Below are positions 1 to 10,778 of a stretch of 25,546 nt of DNA, piece by piece. Position 1 is the first letter of the stretch; each line of letters begins with the position of its first letter. The notes under the pieces were generated by a model that was not told the origin of the DNA, searched no databases, and worked only from the letters and a program-made list of their open reading frames with translations. The position numbers and the translations under genes are program-made. Source of the stretch: Utricularia gibba (taxonomy: Eukaryota; Streptophyta; Magnoliopsida; Lamiales; Lentibulariaceae); NCBI GenBank assembly GCA_002189035.1, contig NEEC01000472.1, positions 1 through 25,546 of the forward strand, written 5' to 3'.

Positions 1-2
1 GT

Positions 3-631
3 CATGAGATCCTAACTTCAATAAAGGTATCACGATTTTCGTCGAATGGGACCTTATTGTGCTGTGAAGTCAGACCGAACCTTGGGTCCGGACGAAGTTC
101 CCAACAACAGCACCGCGCCAAAAAACGACAACTTTTCCTTGAAAAAGCATGTAGGCAGCCGCCGAAAACCCAACGTTAATAAATGCATCACTTTTTTGGC
201 CGGGCTAAAAATGACTATGGGCCAGAGCGCGACTCGACCATTTGCTCGATACTAGAGCCAGCTTAAAGCACCTCGTCAAATAAAAATCAGGTTGTTGAGA
301 AAACCATTTGGGGCGCTCATGACATCCTAACTTCATTAAATGCATCACGATTTTCATCGAGTAGGACCCGATTGGGCTCAGGAGCCAGACCAAACCTTGG
401 GCCCTTACAAAGCTGCCAACGACAGCACCCGCCTTAAAACGGCAAGCTGTTGCTTGAAAAACCATGTGGGCAGCCGCCGACAACCCAACGTTAATAAATG
501 CATCATTCTTTTTTTCGGGCTACAGCTGACTTTGGGCCGAGCTCGACCCGAATTCCGGGCCGATCTCGGTGACCCACAAAAGCGCCTTCTCAAGTGTATA
601 GCATGCTGTTGAAAAAAGCATTTGGGGTAAT
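3..631 (+). repeat. HOR unit 1: dimer A2-B
   Basis: A is 3-317 and B is 318-631. The A monomer is subfamily A2 (CTAGAGCCAGCTTAAAGC, AAATAAAAATCAGG, GGGCTAAAAATGAC). It has CACCGCGCC in place of the usual CACCCGCC. The B core reads GCATCATTC instead of GCATCACTTC, one of few changes in the otherwise invariant core, followed by a longer T run. Only two bases of the preceding unit are visible. Confidence 0.94.
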
Positions 632-944
632 CATGAGATCCTAACTTCAATAAAGGTATCACGATTTTCGTCGAATGGGACCTATTGTGCTGTGAAGTCA
701 GACCGAACCTTGGGTCCGGACGAAGTTCCCAACAACAGCACCCGCCAAAAAACGACAACTTTTCCTTGAAAAAGCATGTAGGCAGCCGCCGAAAACCCAA
801 CGTTAATAAATGCATCACTTTTTTGGCCGGGCTACAAATGACTATGGGCCAGAGCGCGACTCGACCATTTGCTCGATACTAGTGCCAGCCTAGAGCACCT
901 CGTCAAATATAAATCAGGTTGTTGAGAAAACCATTTGGGGCGCT

Positions 945-1255
945 CATGACATCCTAACTTCATTAAATGCATCACGATTTTCATCGAGTAGGACCCGATT
1001 GGGCTCAGGAGCCAGACCAAACCTTGGGCCCTTACAAAGCTGCCAACGACAGCACCCGCCTTAAAACGGCAAGCTGTTGCTTGAAAAACCATTTAGGCAG
1101 CCGCCGAAAACCCAACGTTGATAAATGCATGACTTATTTTCCGGGCTACAACTGACTATGGGCGTGAGCCCGACCCGACCTCTGGCCCAATCCAAACCCC
1201 CGAGAGCGCCTTCTCAAATATAAAGTAGAGTGTGGAGAAAACCCATTGGGGTTCT
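945..1255 (+). repeat. Representative B' monomer (middle monomer of trimers)
   Basis: The first half matches B, including CCCGATTGGGCTCAGGAGCC. The second half diverges after GCTTGAAAAACCATTTAGGC: it has GTTGATAAATGCATGACTT, CTACAACTGACTATGGGCGT, then CTCAAATATAAAGTAGAGTG and CCCATTGGGGTTCTCATGAC. That second half looks partly like the A second half (GACTATGGGC, CAAATATAAA, GAGAAAACC) and partly like B (GAGCCCGACCCGA, GCGCCTTCTCAA). It has no GAATTC. It is seen only in the seven trimers at 632-13251. Confidence 0.88.
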
Positions 1256-1560
1256 CATGACATCCTAACAAAAGCAAATGCATCACGATTTTCATCGAGT
1301 AGGACCCGATTGGGCTCAGGAGCCGAACCTTGGGCCCTTACAAAGCTGCCAACGACAGCACCCGCCTTAAAACGGCAAGTTGTTGCTTGAAAATGTGGGC
1401 AGCCGCCGACAACCCAACGTTAATAAATGCATCACTTCTTTTGACGGGCTACAGCTGACTTTGTCCCCAAGCCGACCCGAATTCCGGCCCGATCTCGGTG
1501 ACCCACAAAAGCGCCTTCTCAAGTTTAAAGCATGCTGTTGAAAAAAGCATTTGGGGCGGT
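1256..1560 (+). repeat. Representative C monomer (third monomer of trimers)
   Basis: It begins CATGACATCCTAACAAAAGC, where B has CTAACTTCATTAAATGC. It then follows B closely but lacks the CAGACCAAA segment (AGGAGCCGAACCTTGGG). It is 4 bp shorter at GCTTGAAAATGTGGGC, has GACGGGCTAC and GACTTTGTCCCCAAGCC, and ends GTTTAAAGCATGCTG instead of the B ending GTGTATAGCATGC. It carries GAATTC. The unit following a C monomer usually begins after GGGGCGGTC. Confidence 0.88.
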
Positions 1561-2186
1561 CATGAGATCCTAACTTCAATAAAGGTATCACGATTTTCGT
1601 CGAATGGGACCTTATTGTGCTGTGAAGTCAGACCGAACCTTGGGTCCGGACGAAGTTCCAAACAACAGCACCCGCCAAAAAACGACAACTTTTCCTTGAA
1701 AAAGCATGTAGGCAGCCGCCGAAAACCCAACGTTAATAAATGCATCACTTTTTTGGCCGGGCTACAAATGACTATGGGCCAGAGCGCGACTCGACCATTT
1801 GCTCGATACTAGTGCCAGCCTAGAGCACCTCGTCAAATATAAATCAGGTTGTTGAGAAAACCATTTGGGGCGCTCATGACATCCTAACTTCATTAAATGC
1901 ATCACGATTTTCATCGAGTAGGACCCGATTGGGCTCAGGAGCCAGACCAAACCTTGGGCCCTTACAAAGCTGCCAACGACAGCACCCGCCTTAAAACGGC
2001 AAGCTGTTGCTTGAAAAACCATGTGGGCAGCCGCCGACAACCCAACGTTAATAAATGCATCACTTCTTTTATCGGGCTACAGCTGACTTTGGGCCCGAGC
2101 TCGACCCGAATTCCGGCCGATCTCGGTGACCCACAAAAGCGCCTTCTCAAGTGTATAGCATGCTGTTGAAAAAAGCATTTGGGGTT
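1561..2186 (+). repeat. HOR unit 3: dimer A1-B
   Basis: A is 1561-1874 and B is 1875-2186. A single substitution gives GTTCCAAACAAC. B has CTTTTATCGGGC, a variant shared with the unit at 2809 and therefore useful for tracing exchange. It has the GAGCTCGACC form and one C lost in TTCCGGCCGATC. Confidence 0.94.
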
Positions 2187-2808
2187 CATGAGATCCTAAC
2201 TTCAATAAAGGTATCACGATTTTCGTCGAATGGGACCTTATTGTGCTGTGAAGTCAGACCGAACCTTGGGTCCGGACGAAGTTCCCAACAACAGCACCCG
2301 CCAAAAAAACGACAACTTTTCCTTGAAAAAGCATGTAGGCAGCCGCCGAAAACCCAACGTTAATAAATGCATCACTTTTTTGGCCGGCTACAAATGACTA
2401 TGGGCCAGAGCGCGACTCGACCATTTGCTCGATACTAGTGCCAGCCTAGAGCACCTCGTCAAATATAAATCAGGTTGTTGAGAAAACCATTTGGGGCGCT
2501 CATGACATCCTAACTTCATTAAATGCATCACGATTTTCATCGAGTAGGACCCGATTGGGCTCAGGAGCCAGACCAAACCTTGGGCCCTTACAAAGCTGCC
2601 AACGACAGCACCCGCCTTAAAACGGCAAGCTGTTGCTTGAAAAACCATGTGGGCAGCCGCCAACCCAACGTTAATAAATGCATCACTTCTTTTTTCGGGC
2701 TACAGCTGACTTTGGGCCCGAGCCGACCCGAATTCCGGCCCGATCTCGGTGACCCACAAAAGCGCTTCTCAAGTGTATAGCATGCTGTTGAAAAAAGCAT
2801 TTGGGGTT
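2187..2808 (+). repeat. HOR unit 4: dimer A1-B
   Basis: A is 2187-2500 and B is 2501-2808. It has an A run lengthened to seven (CCGCCAAAAAAACG), one G lost (GGCCGGCTAC), three bases lost in CAGCCGCCAACCC and one C lost in AGCGCTTCTC. The incoming junction is the short GGGGTTC type. Confidence 0.94.
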
Positions 2809-3435
2809 CATGAGATCCTAACTTCAATAAAGGTATCACGATTTTCGTCGAATGGGACCTTATTGTGCTGTGAAGTCAGACCGAACCTTGGGTCCGGACG
2901 AAGTTCCCAACAACAGCACCCGCCAAAAAACGACAACTTTTCCTTGAAAAAGCATGTAGGCAGCCGCCGAAAACCCAACGTTAATAAATGCATCACTTTT
3001 TTGCCGGGCTAAAAAATGACTATGGGCCAGAGCGCGACTCGACCATTTGCTCGATACTAGAGCCAGCTTAAAGCACCTCGTCAAATAAAATCAGGTTGTT
3101 GAGAAAACCATTTGGGCGCTCATGACATCCTAACTTCATTAAATGCATCACGATTTTCATCGAGTAGGACCCGATTGGGCTCAGGAGCCAGACCAAACCT
3201 TGGGCCCTTACAAAGCTGCCAACGACAGCACCCGCCTTAAAACGGCAAGCTGTTGCTTGAAAAACCATGTGGGCAGCCGCCGACAACCCAACGTTAATAA
3301 ATGCATCACTTCTTTTATCGGGCTACAGCTGACTTTGGGCCCGAGCTCGACCCGAATTCCGGCCCGATCTCGGTGACCCACAAAAGCGCCTTCTCAAGTG
3401 TATAGCATGCTGTTGAAAAAAGCATTTGGGGTGGT
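2809..3435 (+). repeat. HOR unit 5: dimer A2-B
   Basis: A is 2809-3120 and B is 3121-3435. The A monomer is A2, with GGGCTAAAAAATGAC and CTAGAGCCAGCTTAAAGC. The A-B junction has one G fewer (TTTGGGCGCTC). B carries the CTTTTATCGGGC variant also seen in the unit at 1561. Confidence 0.94.
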
Positions 3436-4310
3436 CATGAGATCCTAACTTCAATAAAGGTATCACGATTTTCGTCGAATGGGACCTTATTGTGCTGTGA
3501 AGTCAGACCGAACCTTGGGTCCGGACGAAGTTCCCAACAACAGCACCCGCCAAAAAACGACAACTTTTCCTTGAAAAAGCATGTAGGCAGCCGCCGAAAA
3601 CCCAACGTTAATAAATGCATCACTTTTTTGGCCGGGCTACAAATGACTATGGGCCAGAGCGCGACTCGACCATTTGCTCGATACTAGTGCCAGCCTAGAG
3701 CACCTCGTCAAATATAAATCAGGTTGTTGAGAAAACCATTTGGGGCGCTCATGACATCCTAACTTCATTAAATGCATCACGATTTTCATCGAGTAGGACC
3801 CGATTGGGCTCAGGAGCCAGACCAAACCTTGGGCCCTTACAAAGCTGCCAACGACAGCACCCGCCTTAAAACGGCAAGCTGTTGCTTGAAAAACCATTTA
3901 GGCAGCCAAAACCCAACGTTGATAAATGCATGACTTATTTTCCGGGCTACAACTGACTATGGGCAGCCCGACCGACAATTTCTCAAATATAAAGTAGAGT
4001 GTGGAGAAAACCCTCATGACATCCTAACAAAAGCAAATGCATCACGATTTTCATCGAGTAGGACTTGGGCTCAGGAGCCGAACCTTGGGCCTTACAAAGC
4101 TGCCAACGACAGCACCCGCCTTAAAACGGCAAGCTGTTGCTTGAAAATGTGGGCAGCCGCCGACAACCCAACGTTAATAAATGCATCACTTCTTTTGACG
4201 GGCTACAGCTGACTTTGTCCCAGCCCGACCCGAATTCCGGCCCGATCTCGGTGACCCACAAAAGCGCCTTCTCAGTTTAAAGCATGCTGTTGAAAAAAGC
4301 ATTTGGGGGT
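3436..4310 (+). repeat. HOR unit 6: shortened trimer A1-B'-C
   Basis: A is 3436-3749, B' 3750-4014 and C 4015-4310. At 875 bp this is the most eroded trimer. B' lost bases in GGCAGCCAAAACCC, in GGGCAGCCCGACCGACAATT and before CCCTCATGAC, leaving it about 265 bp instead of 311. C lost CCGAT (AGGACTTGGGC). The erosion is concentrated in B' and the C start while A is intact. Confidence 0.92.
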
Positions 4311-4931
4311 CATGAGATCCTAACTTCAATAAAGGTATCACGATTTTCGTCGAATGGGACCTTATTGTGCTGTGAAGTCAGACCGAACCTTGGGTCCGGA
4401 CGAAGTTCCCAACAACAGCACCCGCCAAAAAACGACAACTTTTCCTTGAAAAAGCATGTAGGCAGCCGCCGAAAACCCAACGTTAATAAATGCATCACTT
4501 TTTTGGCCGGGCTACAAATGACTATGGGCCAGAGCGCGACTCGACATTTGCTCGATACTAGTGCCAGCCTAGAGCACCTCGTCAAATATAAATCAGGTTG
4601 TTGAGAAAACCATTTGGGGCGCTCATGACATCCTAACTTCATTAAATGCATCACGATTTTCATCGAGTAGGACCCGATTGGGCTCAGGAGCCAGACCAAC
4701 CTTGGGCCCTTACAAAGCTGCCAACGACAGCACCCGCCTTAAACGGCAAGCTGTTGCTTGAAAAACCATGTGGGCAGCCGCCGACAACCCAACGTTAATA
4801 AATGCATCACTTCTTTTTCGGGCTACAGCTGACTTTGGGCCCGAGCTCGACCCGAATTCCGGCCGATCTCGGTGACCCACAAAAGCGCCTTCTCAAGTGT
4901 ATAGCATGCTGTTGAAAAAAGCATTTGGGGT
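4311..4931 (+). repeat. HOR unit 7: dimer A1-B
   Basis: A is 4311-4623 and B is 4624-4931. It follows a trimer, but its incoming junction is GGGGGTC, without the CG of most post-trimer junctions. Single-base losses give CTCGACATTTG, ACCAACCTTGG and CTTAAACGGC. Confidence 0.94.
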
Positions 4932-5555
4932 CATGAGATCCTAACTTCAATAAAGGTATCACGATTTTCGTCGAATGGGACCTTATTGTGCTGTGAAGTC
5001 AGACCGAACCTTGGGTCCGGACGAAGTTCCCAACAACAGCACCCGCCAAAAAACGACAACTTTTCTTGAAAAAGCATGTAGGCAGCCGCCGAAAACCCAA
5101 CGTTAATAAATGCATCACTTTTTTTGCCGGGCTACAAATGACTATGGGCCAGAGCGCGACTCGACCATTTGCTCGATACTAGTGCCAGCTTAAAGCACCT
5201 CGTCAATAAAAAATCAGGTTGTTGAGAAAACCATTTGGGGCGCTCATGACATCCTAACTTCATTAAATGCATCACGATTTTCATCGAGTAGGACCCGATT
5301 GGGCTCAGGAGCCAGACCAAACCTTGGCCCTTACAAAGCTGCCAACGACAGCACCCGCCTTAAAACGGCAAGCTGTTGCTTGAAAAACCATGTGGGCAGC
5401 CGCCGACAACCCAACGTTAATAAATGCATCACTTCTTTTGTCGGGCTACAGCTGACTTTGGGCCCGAGCTCGACCCGAATTCCGGCCGATCTCGGTGACC
5501 CACAAAAGCGCCTTCTCAAGTGTATAGCATGCTGTTGAAAAAAGCATTTGGGGTT
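4932..5555 (+). repeat. HOR unit 8: dimer with A1/A2 hybrid A monomer
   Basis: A is 4932-5244 and B is 5245-5555. The A monomer reads CTAGTGCCAGC (A1 form) immediately followed by TTAAAGCACC and CAATAAAAAATC (A2 form). The switch falls inside about 10 bases. This is the clearest hybrid in the window. The incoming junction GGGGTC is the shortest of all. Confidence 0.93.
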
Positions 5556-6478
5556 CATGAGATCCTAACTTCAATAAAGGTATCACGATTTTCGTCGAAT
5601 GGGACCTTATTGTGCTGTGAAGTCAGACCGAACCTTGGGTCCGGACGAAGTTCCCAACAACAGCACCCGCCAAAAAACGACAACTTTTCCTTGAAAAAGC
5701 ATGTAGGCAGCCGCCGAAAACCCAACGTTAATAAATGCATCACTTTTTTGGCCGGGCTACAAATGACTATGGGCCAGAGCGCGACTCGACCATTTGCTCG
5801 ATACTAGTGCCAGCCTAGAGCACCTCGTCAAATATAAATCAGGTTGTTGAGAAAACCATTTGGGGCGCTCATGACATCCTAACTTCATTAAATGCATCAC
5901 GATTTTCATCGAGTAGGACCCGATTGGGCTCAGGAGCCAGACCAAACCTTGGGCCCTTACAAAGCTGCCAACGACAGCACCCGCCTTAAAACGGCAAGCT
6001 GTTGCTTGAAAAACCATTTAGGCAGCCGCCGAAAACCCAACGTTGATAAATGCATCACTTATTTTCCGGGCTACAACTGACTATGGGCGTGAGCCCGACC
6101 CGACCTCTGGCCCAATCCCAAACCCCCCGAGAGCGCCTTCTCAAATATAAAGTAGAGTGTGGAGAAAACCATTGGGGTTCTCATGACATCCTAACAAAAG
6201 CAAATGCATCACGATTTTCATCGAGTAGGACTTGGGCTCAGCCGAACCTTGGGCCCTTACAAAGCTGCCAACGACAGCACCCGCCTTAAAACGGCAAGCT
6301 GTTGCTTGAAAATGTGGGCAGCCGCCGACAACCAACGTTAATAAATGCATCACTTCTTTTGACGGGCTACAGCTGACTTTGTCCCCAGCCCGACCCGAAT
6401 TCCGGCCCGATCTCGGTGACCCACAAAAGCGCCTTCTCAAGTTTAAAGCATGCTGTTGAAAAAAGCATTTGGGGCGGT
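5556..6478 (+). repeat. HOR unit 9: trimer A1-B'-C
   Basis: A is 5556-5869, B' 5870-6181 and C 6182-6478. Its B' core reads GCATCACTT rather than the GCATGACTT of the other trimers. C lost bases at AGGACTTGGGCTCAGCCG and one C at ACAACCAACG. It begins a trimer+dimer block of 1548 bp. Confidence 0.94.
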
Positions 6479-7103
6479 CATGAGATCCTAACTTCAATAA
6501 AGGTATCACGATTTTCGTCGAATGGGACCTTATTGTGCTGTGAAGTCAGACCGAACCTTGGGTCCGGACGAAGTTCCCAACAACAGCACCCGCCAAAAAA
6601 CGACAACTTTTCCTTGAAAAAGCATGTAGGCAGCCGCCGAAAACCCAACGTTAATAAATGCATCACTTTTTTGGCCGGGCTACAAATGACTATGGGCCAG
6701 AGCGCGACTCGACCATTTGCTCGATACTAGTGCCAGCCTAGAGCACCTCGTCAAATATAAATCAGGTTGTTGAGAAAACCATTTGGGGCGCTCATGACAT
6801 CCTAACTTCATTAAATGCATCACGATTTTCATCGAGTAGGACCCGATTGGGCTCAGGAGCCAGACCAAACCTTGGGCCCTTACAAAGCTGCCAACGACAG
6901 CACCCGCCTTAAAACGGCAAGCTGTTGCTTGAAAAACCATGTGGGCAGCCGCCGACAACCCAACGTTAATAAATGCATCACTTCTTTTGTCGGGCTACAG
7001 CTGACTTTGGGCCCGAGCTCGACCCGAATTCCGGCCGATCTCGGTGACCCACAAAAGCGCCTTCTCAAGTGTAAGCATGCTGTTGAAAAAAGCATTTGGG
7101 GTT
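6479..7103 (+). repeat. HOR unit 10: dimer A1-B
   Basis: A is 6479-6792 and B is 6793-7103. The A monomer matches the consensus. The end of B reads GTGTAAGCATGCTG, two bases short of GTGTATAGC. The incoming junction GGGGCGGTC fits its position after a trimer. Confidence 0.95.
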
Positions 7104-7989
7104 CATGAGATCCTAACTTCAATAAAGGTATCACGATTTTCGTCGAATGGGACCTTATTGTGCTGTGAAGTCAGACCGAACCTTGGGTCCGGACGAAGTT
7201 CCCAACAACAGCACCCGCCAAAAAACGACAACTTTTCCTTGAAAAAGCATGTAGGCAGCCGCCGAAAACCCAACGTTAATAAATGCATCACTTTTTTGGC
7301 CGGGCTACAAATGACTATGGGCCAGAGCGCGACTCGACCATTTGCTCGATACTAGTGCCAGCCTAGAGCACCTCGTCAAATATAAATCAGGTTGTTGAGA
7401 AAACCATTTGGGGCGCTCATGACATCCTAACTTCATTAAATGCATCACGATTTTCATCGAGTAGGACCCGATTGGGCAGGAGCCAGACCAAACCTTGGGC
7501 CCTTACAAAGCTGCCAACGACAGCACCCGCTTAAAACGGCAAGCTGTTGCTTGAAAAACCATTTAGGCAGCCGCCGAAAACCCAACGTTGATAAATGCAT
7601 GACTTATTTTCCGGGCTACAACTGACTATGGGCGTGAGCCCGACCCGACCAATCCTTCTCAAATATAAAGTAGAGTGTGGAGAAAACCCATTGGGCATGA
7701 CATCCTAACAAAAGCAAATGCATCACGATTTTCATCGAGTAGGACTTGGGCTCAGGAGCCGAACCTTGGGCCCTTACAAAGCTGCCAACGACAGCACCCG
7801 CCTTAAAACGGCAAGCTGTTGCTTGAAAATGTGGGCAGCCGCCGACAACCCAACGTTAATAAATGCATCACTTCTTTTGACGGGCTACAGCTGACTTTGA
7901 AGCCCGACCCGAATTCCGGCCCGATCTCGGTGACCCACAAAAGCGCCTTCTCAAGTTTAAGCATGCTGTTGAAAAAAGCATTTGGGGGT
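7104..7989 (+). repeat. HOR unit 11: shortened trimer A1-B'-C
   Basis: A is 7104-7417, B' 7418-7695 and C 7696-7989. At 886 bp, B' lost about 25-30 bp at CCCGACCAATCCTTCTC and more at CCATTGGGCATGAC. C lost TCCCC at GACTTTGAAGCCC. The first half of B' also lost CT in TTGGGCAGGAGCC. Confidence 0.92.
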
Positions 7990-8615
7990 CATGAGATCCT
8001 AACTTCAATAAAGGTATCACGATTTTCGTCGAATGGGACCTTATTGTGCTGTGAAGTCAGACCGAACCTTGGGTCCGGACGAAGTTCCCAACAACAGCAC
8101 CCGCCAAAAAACGACAACTTTTCCTTGAAAAAGCATGTAGGCAGCCGCGAAAACCCAACGTTAATAAATGCATCACTTTTTTGGCCGGGCTACAAATGAC
8201 TATGGGCCAGAGCGCGACTCGACCATTTGCTCGATACTAGTGCCAGCCTAGAGCACCTCGTCAAATATAAATCAGGTTGTTGAGAAAACCATTTGGGGCG
8301 CTCATGACATCCTAACTTCATTAAATGCATCACGATTTTCATCGAGTAGGACCCGATTGGGCTCAGGAGCCAGACCAAACCTTGGGCCCTTACAAAGCTG
8401 CCAACGACAGCACCCGCCTTAAAACGGCAAGCTGTTGCTTGAAAAACCATGTGGGCAGCCGCCGACAACCCAACGTTAATAAATGCATCACTCTTTTTCG
8501 GGCTACAGCTGACTTTGGGCCCGAGCTCGACCCGAATTCCGGCCCGATCTCGGTGACCCACAAAAGCGCCTTCTCAAGTGTATAGCATGCTGTTGAAAAA
8601 AGCATTTGGGGTAAT
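7990..8615 (+). repeat. HOR unit 12: dimer A1-B
   Basis: A is 7990-8302 and B is 8303-8615. It has CAGCCGCGAAAACCC in A and GCATCACTCTTTTTCGGG in B. It follows a shortened trimer and has the GGGGGTC junction seen at the only other unit after a strongly shortened trimer (4311). Confidence 0.94.
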
Positions 8616-9238
8616 CATGAGATCCTAACTTCAATAAAGGTATCACGATTTTCGTCGAATGGGACCTTATTGTGCTGTGAAGTCAGACCGAACCTTGGGT
8701 CCGGACGAAGTTCCCAACAACAGCACCGCCAAAAAACGACAACTTTTCTTGAAAAAGCATGTAGGCAGCCGCCGAAAACCCAACGTTAATAAATGCATCA
8801 CTTTTTTGCCGGGCTACAAATGACTATGGGCCAGAGCGCGACTCGACCATTTGCTCGATACTAGAGCCAGCTTAAGCACCTCGTCAATAAAAATCAGGTT
8901 GTTGAGAAAACCATTTGGGGCGCTCATGACATCCTAACTTCATTAAATGCATCACGATTTTCATCGAGTAGGACCCGATTGGGCTCAGGAGCCAGACCAA
9001 AACCTTGGGCCCTTACAAAGCTGCCAACGACAGCACCCGCCTTAAAACGGCAAGCTGTTGCTTGAAAAACCATGTGGGCAGCCGCCGACAACCCAACGTT
9101 AATAAATGCATCACTTCTTTTCGGGCTACAGCTGACTTTGGGCCCGAGCTCGACCCGAATTCCGGCCCGATCTCGGTGACCCACAAAAGCGCCTTCTCAA
9201 GTGTATAGCATGCTGTTGAAAAAAGCATTTGGGGTAAT
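8616..9238 (+). repeat. HOR unit 13: dimer A2-B
   Basis: A is 8616-8924 and B is 8925-9238. It is A2-type (CTAGAGCCAGCTTAAGC, CAATAAAAATC) but keeps the A1-like GGGCTACAAATG. It has losses at CAGCACCGCC and TTTTCTTGAA and an extra A in ACCAAAACCTTGG. Confidence 0.94.
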
Positions 9239-10154
9239 CATGAGATCCTAACTTCAATAAAGGTATCACGATTTTCGTCGAATGGGACCTATTTGTGCTG
9301 TGAAGTCAGACCGAACCTTGGGTCCGGACGAAGTTCCCAACAACAGCACCCGCCAAAAAACGACAACTTTTCCTTGAAAAAGCATGTAGGCAGCCGCCGA
9401 AAACCCAACGTTAATAAATGCATCACTTTTTTGGCCGGGCTACAAATGACTATGGGCCAGAGCGCGACTCGACCATTTGCTCGATACTAGTGCCAGCCTA
9501 GAGCACCTCGTCAAATATAAATCAGGTTGTTGAGAAAACCATTTGGGGCGCTCATGACATCCTAACTTCATTAAATGCATCACGATTTTCATCGAGTAGG
9601 ACCCGATTGGGCTCAGGAGCCAGACCAAACCTTGGGCCCTTACAAAGCTGCCAGACAGCACCCGCCTTAAAACGGCAAGCTGTTGCTTGAAAAACCATTT
9701 AGGCAGCCGCCGAAAACCCAACGTTGATAAATGCATGACTTATTTTCCGGGCTACAACTGACTATGGGCGTGAGCCCGACCCGACAATCCCAAAACCCCC
9801 GAGAGCGCCTTCTCAAATATAAAGTAGAGTGTGGAGAAAACCCATTGGGGTTCTCATGACATCCTAACAAAAGCAAATGCATCACGATTTTCATCGAGTA
9901 GGACCCGATTGGGCCGAACCTTGGGCCCTTACAAAGCTGCCAACGACAGCACCCGCCTTAAAACGGCAAGCTGTTGCTTGAAAAATGTGGGCAGCCGCCG
10001 ACAACCCAACGTTAATAAATGCATCACTTCTTTTGACGGGCTACAGCTGACTTTGTCCCCCAAGCCGACCTGAATTCCGGCCCGATCTCGGTGACCCACA
10101 AAAAGCGCCTTCTCAAGTTTAAAGCATGCTGTTGAAAAAAGCATTTGGGGCGGT
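9239..10154 (+). repeat. HOR unit 14: trimer A1-B'-C
   Basis: A is 9239-9552, B' 9553-9854 and C 9855-10154. B' lost AAC (GCTGCCAGACAGC) and CTCTGGCC (CCCGACAATCCC). C lost the TCAGGAG segment (GATTGGGCCGAACC). A has an ATT rearrangement, ACCTATTTGTG. Confidence 0.94.
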
Positions 10155-10778
10155 CATGAGATCCTAACTTCAATAAAGGTATCACGATTTTCGTCGAATG
10201 GGACCTTATTGTGCTGTGAAGTCAGACCGAACTTGGGTCCGGACGAAGTTCCCAACAACAGCACCCGCCAAAAAACGACAACTTTTCCTTGAAAAAGCAT
10301 GTAGGCAGCCGCCGAAAACCCAACGTTAATAAATGCATCACTTTTTTGGCCGGCTACAAATGACTATGGGCCAGAGCGCGACTCGACCATTTGCTCGATA
10401 CTAGTGCCAGCCTAGAGCACCTCGTCAAATATAAATCAGGTTGTTGAGAAAACCATTTGGGGCGCTCATGACATCCTAACTTCATTAAATGCATCACGAT
10501 TTTCATCGAGTAGGACCCGATTGGGCTCAGGAGCCAGACCAAACCTTGGGCCCTTACAAAGCTGCCAACGACAGCACCCGCCTTAAAACGGCAAGCTGTT
10601 GCTTGAAAAACCATGTGGGCAGCCGCCGAAACCCAACGTTAATAAATGCATCACTTCTTTTGTCGGGCTAGCTGACTTTGGGCCCGAGCTCGACCCGAAT
10701 TCCGGGCCGATCTCGGTGACCCACAAAAGCGCCTTCTCAAGTGTATAGCATGCTGTTGAAAAAAGCATTTGGGGTAAT
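10155..10778 (+). repeat. HOR unit 15: dimer A1-B
   Basis: A is 10155-10466 and B is 10467-10778. Losses occur at CCGAACTTGGG and GGCCGGCTAC in A and at CCGCCGAAACCC and GGGCTAGCTGAC in B. The incoming junction is GGGGCGGTC, as expected after a trimer. Confidence 0.94.

Larger units (their letters stand above)
632..1560 (+). repeat. HOR unit 2: trimer A1-B'-C
   Basis: A is 632-944, B' 945-1255 and C 1256-1560. At 929 bp it is the longest and most intact trimer. The A monomer has lost one T (ACCTATTGTG). The junction before it is of the GGGGTAATC type and the junction after it is GGGGCGGTC. Confidence 0.94.

Noticed and set aside
205-483. Recurring minus-strand open frame of up to ~92 codons (also at 1762, 6680, 11900, 15327, 23495, 24748), and longer fused versions up to 159 codons
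   Set aside because: It recurs because the DNA repeats. The frame spans the A-B boundary, is cut or fused by ordinary 1-2 bp indels in other copies, and shows no codon-position bias in substitutions, no promoter and no recognisable domain.
340-612. Recurring plus-strand open frames beginning MHHDFHRVGPDW or MCCEVRPNLG
   Set aside because: They overlap each other and the minus-strand frames, are limited to one monomer, and are frameshifted wherever the satellite has an indel. There is no evidence of selection on a protein.
2300-2330. Long A run as a microsatellite or poly-A tail of a retroposon
   Set aside because: It is only seven A, the normal CAAAAAAC run of the A monomer lengthened by one.
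8577-8590. TATA-like GTATAGCATGC as a promoter
   Set aside because: It occurs in most B monomers as part of the repeat, is altered in several copies (GTGTAAGC, GTTAAAGC) and precedes no gene. Satellite transcription is possible but not supported by the sequence.
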